A DNA stretch of 64,000 bases, taken from NCBI GenBank assembly GCA_019694835.1, contig JAIBBE010000074.1, positions 21,438 to 85,437 of the forward strand, written 5' to 3'. This stretch comes from Fimbriimonadaceae bacterium. Its GTDB lineage: Bacteria > Armatimonadota > Fimbriimonadia > Fimbriimonadales > Fimbriimonadaceae. Positions within the stretch are counted from its first letter, which is position 1. Each line of letters begins with the position of its first letter. Positions 57,238-64,000 of this stretch are shown here, piece by piece. Position numbers and translations under genes: made by a program. The notes beneath the pieces were generated by a model, which worked only from the letters and a program-made list of their open reading frames with translations, searched no databases and was not told where the DNA came from.

Positions 57238-60200
57238 GTGGACTCGGTTAAGGCCCAATACGAGGCGTTGCGCAAAAAACTCCTCGATACGTCACTCCGG
57301 AACCGGATGGTGTCGTATCGGCCTGCGCGGGTGTCCGGGATCGAGGTTCGTGGGGAAGACCCGGGGCTCATCTTCAAGATCGTGGTTGAAGCGGGTCGGG
57401 CGATGTCTTTTTCCGGAGTTCCCGACCCACCGAAGGCCAAGGCAGCACCGGGTGACCTGAGCACGATTGACTCGCCGGACGCGATGGCGGAATTCGAGGC
57501 GGCGGCGCGGGACGAACTGCAAGCCTTCCTCTATCCCGAGTTCGTGCCCGAGCCCAATGCCGAAGACGGCGGAGTCGAGCCGAGGGTGCTGGCGACCACC
57601 TGTCAAACCGACAGCAAACTCGCCACGCCGCACACCGTCTCAAACCTCCTGAAACGCCTGACCAAGCTTTACCGCGACTCGACCGCCCTGACGGAAGAGA
57701 CCGGCTTGAACGCCCTCTACCTCGCCCTCGGTGCCCTGATCTGGCGAGAATCGGACGCAAGCGAAGTAGACCGCATCGCCCCTCTGGTCTTCGTTCCGGT
57801 TCGGTTGGAGCGCACGGCGAATGGACATTTCAAGGTGGCCCACGACGGGGGCGACATCGGCTCGAACCTGACGATGTCGGTCCTGGCGAAAGAGCAATTC
57901 GGATTGGAGCTGCCTCTTCGGGAAGACGAAGAGGCCCTCCACGACTACTTCGTCAACGTCGCGGGAAGAGTGGAGGGTCGGTCCGGCTGGCGAGTCGATC
58001 CGACGTTCGTGGCGCTCGGGTTCTTCCAGTTCACCAAGCTGGTCATGTATGAGGACTTGGAGGAGAGCCGCTGGTCCGAAACTCGCCGACCTACCCTCGA
58101 TGGCGACGTTCGAGCCCTGTTGGGCGATGGTTACGGCCACAGCGATGACTCCATTGGACCCGACGACATGGTCGACGACGTGCGTCCGGTCGAGGCCTGC
58201 CACGAGGTGTACGACTGCGACAGTTCGCAAGTTCTCGCGATGATCCGCGCCCAGTCCGGTCGCTCCATGGTGATCGAGGGGCCGCCGGGAACTGGGAAGT
58301 CGCAGACCATCGCGAACCTGATCGCTGAGTTCGTGGCGAGCGGCAAAAAGGTCCTGTTTGTCTCGGAGAAGATGGCCGCGCTGGACGTGGTCTTTCGGCG
58401 TCTGAGCCAAGCTGGACTAGGTGATGCCTGCCTCGAACTGCATTCCCGTTCCAGCAAGCGGCGCGAGTTCTATGAAGAGCTTAAGCGCGTCATGGGTATC
58501 TCGCGCACGGCTAGGCAAGCTGCCGAGGTCGTCGACCGCTATGCGCGGCTCCGTAATGAACTGAATGGCTATGCAGCGGCGGTGAACGAAATGCTGGAGC
58601 CTTTCGGACTGACGCCGCACGAAGCGATCGGCCTCAACGCGAAGTTGCCACCCGAAGACCCGACCGACGTGGCGTATCGGGTCGCGGCGGAGTCGTTGAG
58701 GAGTCGATCTTGGAGCCGTATCCAGGAGGACCTCCCGGTCGTCAAGGACTTCGAGCGGCACCTGGGTCAGATGGGCGTGCCGAACGAGCACCCGTTCCTC
58801 GGTTGCGAGTTGTCGACTGTGACGCCTGGCGATGTAGTGGAGGTCCGTGGTGCGCTGGAGCATGCATCGGTCGACCTGTCGGCGGCTCTGGATGCGGCGA
58901 ACTCGCTCTCGGGTCGGCTGTGTTTGCCTGCGCCGAAGACGGTTGGCGAGATCGAGACGATGGCGCGCTGCACCGAGATCGCGATCAAGGCACCGCATCA
59001 CGATGGCGTCGCCGTCAAGCTGGAGAGTTGGGAAGCCGAAGAAGCCTCGCTCCGCGCTCATCTCGGGTCGCTGGAATTGCTGCAGAGGCTCGCCCGAGAA
59101 CTGGACGCGGTCGCGCGTCCCGAATTATGGACGGCACGACTCGATGAGAGCCTGGTCAGCTACCGTTTGTGGGCACCCCGCTGGTACCGGTTTGTCAGTG
59201 GATCGTACCGGCGGGCGTCCAGGCAAGTCTCTGCATTGCTGAAGGCGAATCTCGGCCCGATGGAGACGCTGGCAGTGCTGGAGAAGGTCGCGGTCGTTCA
59301 GGCTGAACGGGCAAAGCTGGGGAACTACGAGCCCACCCTCAGGCGCATGTTCGGCGTACAGTGGCGAGGCGAGGCGAGCAACGTCGCCGACCTTCGGCAG
59401 CTGCTGGATTGGGTCCTTGGGGTGCGAAAGGAAGCGCGGGAGGGTCGGGTGCCGCCTGGGCTGTTGGACTTCTTCGAAGCCAATCACTCGGCCAACGACC
59501 TAGTGGAGCAAGTTACGGATGTCAGGGCGAAGTGCAACAGCGCGAAGGAGGCGGTGGCGAAGCTCTACGCTCTCTTGCAGATCAGCCCTGTGCCGGACGA
59601 CCTGGTAGCGACGCTCGACAAGGTGCGACTTTGGGAAACCAGCCTTGACCGACTGCCCGAGATCGCCCGATACAACCAGATAAATGTCCAACTCCAAGAA
59701 CTCGGGCTGGGTACGGTCGTCCAGGTGGCACAAGGCTGGGAGAATGCGCCGGACCGGCTTGCCGAGAGCTTCGAGCGCAGCTACCTGGAAATGGTCCTCA
59801 AGGAAGCCCTTAACCGCCATCCCGAATTAGCTGGGTTCTCTCGCGAGGGGCACGAGGAGAAGATCCGCGACTTCCGACGTCTCGACGAGATCATCCTCAA
59901 GCACAACCGGGCGAAAGTCATCGCCGCCCATCTGCGCGGGATGCCAAACTGGGAACTCTCGGTTGGAAACATGAGCCTACTGCGTCGACAGACGGAGCTT
60001 CGCCGAGGCCACAAACCGATCCGATGGGCGATGGAGAAGGCGGGCGAGGCGATCCAGCGCATGAAGCCGGTCTTCCTGATGAGTCCGTTGAGCGTGGCCC
60101 TCTTCCTGCCCCGCGAAGACGTGCACTTCGATGTCGTCATCTTCGACGAGGCGAGTCAGGTCAAGCCGGAAGACGCCCTTTCCGCTATTGTGCGCGCCGA

Positions 60201-62010
60201 GCAGACGATAGTGGTGGGCGACAGCAAACAAATGCCGCCCACCTCGTTCTTCGACAAGCTTATGCACGATGACGAGACCGAGGAAGACGAGCAGGTGGCG
60301 TCCATCGGCCAACTGGAAAGCATCCTCGCGCTGATGGCGTCGGTCGTACGCGGTACGGCGCGCACTTCAGACCTTCGCTGGCACTACCGCAGCAAGCACC
60401 CCGCCCTGATCGAGCCGTCGAACGTGAACTTCTATGACAGCCGACTGGTCGTGTTCCCGAGCCCAGAGTATCGGCCGCTGGAGGCAAAAGGCGGCCTCGG
60501 CCTGCGATGGCATTACGACTCGTCGCACACATACGACCGAGGGAAGTCGCGCAAAAACCTTGGCCAGGCTGCCGCCGTCGCGCAGGCGGTGCTGGCCCAC
60601 GTGCGGGAGCACCCGGACGAGTCGCTGGGAGTGGCGGCGCTGAGCGCGGCCCAGCAGGAGGCGATTCAGGATGCCCTCGAACTCGTGCGACGGCAGCACC
60701 CCGGCGAACTCGAACCTTTCGACGAACGGCACCCCTTCGAGCGGCTGTTCGTGAAGAACCTCGAATCGGTGCAGGGCGACGAGCGCGACGTGATCTTCAT
60801 CAGCATCGGCTACGGTCGCGATGAGAAAGGCTACTTCGCCATGAACTTCGGCCCGATCAACGCGGATGGCGGCGAGCGGCGGCTGAACGTCCTCATGAGC
60901 CGTGCGCGGAGACGTTGCGAGGTGTTTTCCAGCATGACGAGCGGCGACATCACGCTCTCGGAGAGTCCCTCGCAAGGCACCGCAACCCTCAAGATGTTCC
61001 TGCAATTCGCCGAGACCGGCGAACTCGACATGCCGCGCCCGAGTCAGCGTGAGGCCGATTCGGATTTCGAAGTCCAGGTCGTGAACGCGTTGCGAGCGCG
61101 CGGCTATGCGGTTGACCCTCAAGTGGGGAGTTTGGGGTTCTTCATCGACCTTGCGATTCGCCATCCCGAGAAGCCTGGCTCGTATGTGCTCGGCGTCGAA
61201 TGCGACGGAGCTTCCTACCATAGCGCCCGCAGTGCCCGTGACCGCGACAAGCTGCGCCAGCATGCCCTGGAGGACCGGGGGTGGACGATCCATCGCATTT
61301 GGAGCACGGACTGGTGGCGGAATCCTGATGCAGAAATCGAGCGATGCGTGGCCGCCATCGAAACTGCGCTGGCCGGGGAAGCGGTCAATGTACAAGAGGC
61401 AATCGAGGATACTGGGGTGCTCGTCGAGGACTTTCTGATCGAGGCCCCGCCCGCAGTGGCAGGCGCCCAGCCCTATCAGCGCTGGACCCGACCGTTCGAT
61501 CTCGGGGCCCTGGAGCTGCAGGGCCTGCCGCCGGCGTTGGCGCTCAACTGCATCCGCGCGATCCTCGGTGTCGAAGGCCCGATGCACGAGGACCACTTGA
61601 TCCTGCGGATGCGGGAGAGTGCAGGCCTTGCGCGGGCTGGATCGAGGGTTCGTGATTGTGTCATGGGTGGCGTCCACGCGGGGGTCCACGAAGGGAGTCT
61701 CGTCTATGACGCTCCATTCGTAAGCCTGGCCGCGGTGCTCCCGCCTCGGTGCCGCGACCGGTCGGGCCTCCCTCCATCCGAGCGCAAAACCGAGTGGGTT
61801 GCGCCCGAGGAACTTCGCACCGCGCTGATCACCGTTGTTCGCGAGGCGTGCGGGACGTCGGCGGATGAAGCAATCAGTGTTGCTTGGAAGCTCCTCGGAT
61901 TTTCACGCGTTTCTGAGTCCGCCCGCAACACGGCTCGTTTGCAGGTCGACACGCTCGTCGCGTCCGGTGTTTTCGCGGTTGACGGCGACCTGTTCCTGTT
62001 GAAGCCTTAG
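57238..62010 (+). CDS. DUF4011 / SF1 helicase / MTES_1575-type nuclease / DUF3320 giant protein
   Basis: 1,590 aa. Start GTG 57238, where DUF4011 begins (YEALRKKLLDTSLRNRMVSY); TACACT lies 8 nt upstream. Domain order: DUF4011 (~1-250), SF1 helicase with Walker A GPPGTGKSQTIANL (~residue 346), Walker B VVIFDEASQ (~966), VQGDERDVIFISIGYG and RRLNVLMSRARRR (~1214), then a Vsr-like restriction endonuclease fold (~1273-1365: FEVQVVNALRARGY, VLGVECDGASYH, WSTDWWRNP), then DUF3320. Proteins of this architecture are linked by family to DNA processing and, in several cases, to phage defence. No partner gene is obvious on either side. The region between the Walker motifs is long and helical. Confidence 0.93.
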   Translation: MDSVKAQYEALRKKLLDTSLRNRMVSYRPARVSGIEVRGEDPGLIFKIVVEAGRAMSFSGVPDPPKAKAAPGDLSTIDSPDAMAEFEAAARDELQAFLYPEFVPEPNAEDGGVEPRVLATTCQTDSKLATPHTVSNLLKRLTKLYRDSTALTEETGLNALYLALGALIWRESDASEVDRIAPLVFVPVRLERTANGHFKVAHDGGDIGSNLTMSVLAKEQFGLELPLREDEEALHDYFVNVAGRVEGRSGWRVDPTFVALGFFQFTKLVMYEDLEESRWSETRRPTLDGDVRALLGDGYGHSDDSIGPDDMVDDVRPVEACHEVYDCDSSQVLAMIRAQSGRSMVIEGPPGTGKSQTIANLIAEFVASGKKVLFVSEKMAALDVVFRRLSQAGLGDACLELHSRSSKRREFYEELKRVMGISRTARQAAEVVDRYARLRNELNGYAAAVNEMLEPFGLTPHEAIGLNAKLPPEDPTDVAYRVAAESLRSRSWSRIQEDLPVVKDFERHLGQMGVPNEHPFLGCELSTVTPGDVVEVRGALEHASVDLSAALDAANSLSGRLCLPAPKTVGEIETMARCTEIAIKAPHHDGVAVKLESWEAEEASLRAHLGSLELLQRLARELDAVARPELWTARLDESLVSYRLWAPRWYRFVSGSYRRASRQVSALLKANLGPMETLAVLEKVAVVQAERAKLGNYEPTLRRMFGVQWRGEASNVADLRQLLDWVLGVRKEAREGRVPPGLLDFFEANHSANDLVEQVTDVRAKCNSAKEAVAKLYALLQISPVPDDLVATLDKVRLWETSLDRLPEIARYNQINVQLQELGLGTVVQVAQGWENAPDRLAESFERSYLEMVLKEALNRHPELAGFSREGHEEKIRDFRRLDEIILKHNRAKVIAAHLRGMPNWELSVGNMSLLRRQTELRRGHKPIRWAMEKAGEAIQRMKPVFLMSPLSVALFLPREDVHFDVVIFDEASQVKPEDALSAIVRAEQTIVVGDSKQMPPTSFFDKLMHDDETEEDEQVASIGQLESILALMASVVRGTARTSDLRWHYRSKHPALIEPSNVNFYDSRLVVFPSPEYRPLEAKGGLGLRWHYDSSHTYDRGKSRKNLGQAAAVAQAVLAHVREHPDESLGVAALSAAQQEAIQDALELVRRQHPGELEPFDERHPFERLFVKNLESVQGDERDVIFISIGYGRDEKGYFAMNFGPINADGGERRLNVLMSRARRRCEVFSSMTSGDITLSESPSQGTATLKMFLQFAETGELDMPRPSQREADSDFEVQVVNALRARGYAVDPQVGSLGFFIDLAIRHPEKPGSYVLGVECDGASYHSARSARDRDKLRQHALEDRGWTIHRIWSTDWWRNPDAEIERCVAAIETALAGEAVNVQEAIEDTGVLVEDFLIEAPPAVAGAQPYQRWTRPFDLGALELQGLPPALALNCIRAILGVEGPMHEDHLILRMRESAGLARAGSRVRDCVMGGVHAGVHEGSLVYDAPFVSLAAVLPPRCRDRSGLPPSERKTEWVAPEELRTALITVVREACGTSADEAISVAWKLLGFSRVSESARNTARLQVDTLVASGVFAVDGDLFLLKP

Positions 62011-62026
62011 AGAAGGTCGGGACGCT

Positions 62027-63667
62027 CTATTGCCTCTTGGGAGCCACTTGGTCATCGGGGGACCAGTGCATGCCCATCTCGGGAGGAGCGTCGTACAGTT
62101 CGGGCCGCTGGTACTTGCCCCTGGCCGAACCCAACTTCTCGACCGACACAGGAGCGCCGTACTTCTGCATCCAGGGGTCGTTGCGAACGCCTTCAACGCG
62201 CCACGTGACCTCGATACGGGGCTCGCTGGTGCGAATCTTGAACCGACCATCACGTATCTTGCGGGCAACTTTCGCAAGCGCAAAGGTCGCGCTATCTGTA
62301 TCGTCGATAACGGTTAGCGTATAGCGAAAGTCCTTGTTGATGGACTCGAAGTAGTCCGGCAAATCCACCCAAGCTTCACCGTTGGAGTCCGTCTTGACAT
62401 TGCCGGTGTAGACGTTAAGCGGTTCCGGTCCTTCCGAGCAATAGTGCTGGAGGTACTTATTCAACGGGTCACGAGGATCGTCGATACAGAAGAGCTTAAC
62501 AGTGGCGCCAAGGCGCCCGTCGCTGTAAACCCCCCATCCGCTCGCCGCGTTCGTGATGCCCCAGACGCCGATGTTCGTGCCGTTGGCGGTGGCGACGCCA
62601 TACACGCCGACTCCGCTGGAGCTAATCGACTTGAAGTATCCGCCCGCATTGCTCCCCGTCGCGTCCGTGGCTTCACCAAAAACGCCGGTACCGCTGGTGC
62701 TCTGGGTCTTTCCGTACACGCCGTAGTTGCCGCCACTGGAAGCCGAAGCGACGCCGTAAACACCCCTTCCCGTTGTGCTCCAAGACTCACCAGTCACGCC
62801 AACAGCATTACCGGTGCTGCCTGTATTCCAGCCAAACACGCCGTCGCCGGTTGGGTTCGAGGTCGATCCGAAGACGCCGTGGTTTGTCCCGGAAAAGCCA
62901 GTGACAATGCCCTCCACTCCAGATGAGTGAGAGCCACTGCTCCCACTGACCGTTCCACGGACTCCGACATATCCGCCCTGCCCATGCACGCCCGGGCTTC
63001 CGTCCCCATAGATGCCGGTACCCTGATAGGAGTGGAACCAGCCAGAAGGGGTTCCGTTACTACCTTGTGCCAAGCAATACAGCGGGATACCTTCAGGCGC
63101 ATTGCTCACGAAGTAACCGGCAATGGGGGAACCGCTACCCGCGTCCGCACGCGCGTACACACCAATCGCATCAGGGCTGTTCGTCTGGAATCGACCGCCA
63201 TACACGATGCCGGACGGGTTGTTCGAGATACCCAGGACGCCTTCGCCGCGCACCGAAGTGTTGAGGCCATAAACACCGCTTGGCGACGATCCACCTACCG
63301 ACGTGGTGACGACTCCTTTGATGGCAATCCCCGCATTAGCGGTGTTCTCCGCCTGAATCGTCGCTGCCGGATCGGTCGTCGTGGTGATGATGGGGAAGTT
63401 GGGGCGCAGGAACGCCGTCGAGTCTAGGCCGTCGAGGAGGTTTGAATTAACACCCGTGAGTCCCGCTCCGCCGCCGACAAACTGCCCAGCGTAAGCGCTG
63501 CCCGTGATGTTCGTGTGTCCGGTTTGGGCGGACCCGGGTGCGGTGGGTTGGAGGACCACCACTCCCTTTGCCTGCGGCTGCGTCTTGCCCGGCTCCAGCA
63601 AGAGTACGGTGCCTCCGACAAGCGCAATGACGATTCCGGCGGTGCTGAGCGTGCCAACTTTGTTCAT
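62027..63667 (-). CDS. Tail-fibre-like surface protein (family A, second member)
   Basis: 546 aa from ATG 63667 with GGAG 6 nt upstream; the frame is open to a TTG at 63679. Membrane anchor or signal (AGIVIALVGGTVLLL), then the head also found at 34596-36473 (KGVVVLQPTAPGSAQTGHTN, AGQFVGGGAGLTGVNSNLLD). Next come about 18 short Gly/Val repeats of the GVxGxx type (SGVYGLNTSVRGEGVLGI, HGVFGSTSNPTGDGVFGW), forming a likely beta-solenoid or fibre shaft, and a C-terminal domain of ~160 residues (VKLFCIDDPRDPLNKYLQHY, TYTLTVIDDTDS-like, WRVEGVRNDPWMQKYGAPVS). Head shared, ends different: a modular surface fibre is the natural reading. Confidence 0.75.
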   Translation of the reverse strand: MNKVGTLSTAGIVIALVGGTVLLLEPGKTQPQAKGVVVLQPTAPGSAQTGHTNITGSAYAGQFVGGGAGLTGVNSNLLDGLDSTAFLRPNFPIITTTTDPAATIQAENTANAGIAIKGVVTTSVGGSSPSGVYGLNTSVRGEGVLGISNNPSGIVYGGRFQTNSPDAIGVYARADAGSGSPIAGYFVSNAPEGIPLYCLAQGSNGTPSGWFHSYQGTGIYGDGSPGVHGQGGYVGVRGTVSGSSGSHSSGVEGIVTGFSGTNHGVFGSTSNPTGDGVFGWNTGSTGNAVGVTGESWSTTGRGVYGVASASSGGNYGVYGKTQSTSGTGVFGEATDATGSNAGGYFKSISSSGVGVYGVATANGTNIGVWGITNAASGWGVYSDGRLGATVKLFCIDDPRDPLNKYLQHYCSEGPEPLNVYTGNVKTDSNGEAWVDLPDYFESINKDFRYTLTVIDDTDSATFALAKVARKIRDGRFKIRTSEPRIEVTWRVEGVRNDPWMQKYGAPVSVEKLGSARGKYQRPELYDAPPEMGMHWSPDDQVAPKRQ

Positions 63668-63767
63668 CTCTATCTCCAAGACCTCTGCCCCTTCCAGTAT
63701 AGGGAAAGCAGCGTCGTTGCCGACCCTGTCTTTCGTCAGGTATGAAGCAAGTCGCGGCCCGACTGTA

Positions 63768-63786
63768 CCGCTGGCATCCTGCCGGC
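63768..63786. repeat. Single REP-type palindrome
   Basis: CCGCTGGC-A-TCC-T-GCCGGC, the same pattern as the arms at 49141-49208, in the ~200-nt gap between the fibre gene and the right-edge frame. The gap also holds a TATACT core at about 63697-63702, which may be the fibre-gene promoter; nothing else is recognisable. Confidence 0.6.
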
Positions 63787-63878
63787 ACCCGCCCTGGAAA
63801 GCCTCTCAATTGAAAGCCCACGTCCCGACGGCACCGCCTAGTGAAGCCTCACACTCGACGACGCCGACATCCAACTCG

Positions 63879-64000
63879 CTACCCCACCGTCACCCGCCCA
63901 AGCGGCACCAGCGCCGACGCCTGGCCGGTCGAGCGCTGCACGAAACGCACCCCCGCGAACGCCACCCCCTTGCGGCACGGCACGCCCACCGACATCGCCC
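63879..64000 (-). CDS. Possible C-terminal end of a gene entering from the right edge
   Basis: A frame open from the right edge to a TAG at 63879 encodes 39 residues with strong G/C in third positions, ending GVRFVQRSTGQASALVPLGR then VTVG. Too little is visible to name it. Confidence 0.4.
   Translation of the reverse strand, partial: AMSVGVPCRKGVAFAGVRFVQRSTGQASALVPLGRVTVG

Noticed and set aside
60367..61689. 440-codon open frame on the minus strand
   Set aside because: Antisense of the helicase-nuclease motifs, which are clearly real on the plus strand.
1..64000. tRNA, rRNA or riboswitch genes
   Set aside because: No cloverleaf, rRNA-like or known riboswitch core was recognised by eye; a covariance-model search would be needed to exclude small RNAs.

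Overview
The window is about 60% GC, gene-dense and bacterial. The mix of genes suggests a free-living Gram-negative-type heterotroph, most plausibly Armatimonadota (Fimbriimonadia-like) or a planctomycete-like relative. It has a prepilin with the H-X9-DG style C-terminus, a Tricorn homologue, DUF1573 next to a multiheme cytochrome, many secreted lipoproteins and glycoside hydrolases, and a MotAB pair. This placement is inferred from gene content only. I saw no rRNA, tRNA or CRISPR array.

Layout. 0-10 kb: the N-terminal part of a GH78 alpha-L-rhamnosidase running off the left edge, a secreted Ig/repeat surface protein, a VOC-GNAT fusion, a zincin-type metalloprotease, an SPL-like radical SAM protein, motA-motB and a DinB-fold protein. 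10-16 kb: a Tricorn-type protease and pdhA-pdhB. 16-20 kb is rich in repeats and palindromes: an FN3-domain protein behind a 21-bp-period array, a VapBC-type toxin-antitoxin pair between inverted palindromes, a SUMF1-fold protein and a glycoside-hydrolase-like lipoprotein. 20-28 kb: a bacterial lysyl oxidase, a prepilin, two tiny lipoproteins, a SIS-domain isomerase-like protein and an M1 peptidase. 28-34.5 kb: an accessory-looking block of unknown membrane and LRR proteins plus a second FN3 paralogue with its own 21-bp array. 34.5-44 kb: large secreted proteins (tail-fibre-like, lysozyme-like, DUF4139, PHP plus beta-helix). 44-51 kb: mnmE, a hidden 54-aa membrane protein, lipA, and a DUF1573 / multiheme cytochrome / TRASH-like cluster. 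51-57 kb: a GH65-like and polysaccharide-deacetylase-like pair, a P-II protein, a RAYT-like protein lacking its HUH residues, a lipase-like hydrolase and uridine kinase. 57-64 kb: a 1,590-aa DUF4011/SF1 helicase-nuclease and a second tail-fibre-like protein.

How genes may work together: pdhA/pdhB (E1 of pyruvate dehydrogenase) and lipA (lipoate synthesis for E2) serve the same enzyme, though they lie 30 kb apart and no E2/E3 is seen. MotA/MotB form a stator. The GH78, GH65-like, clan-A-like GH, deacetylase-like, M1, Tricorn and zincin proteins point to scavenging of polysaccharide and peptide.

Three patterns stand out. (1) A degenerate array of exact 21-bp period lies directly upstream, in the same orientation, of each of two paralogous FN3 genes. 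(2) At least 12 genes have a TANNNT -10-like hexamer exactly 6-7 nt before the start codon, which indicates widespread leaderless transcription. (3) Several families of long palindromes occur, including two REPIN-like doublets with 43-nt arms and identical 54-nt spacing, together with a RAYT-like gene that has lost its catalytic histidines.
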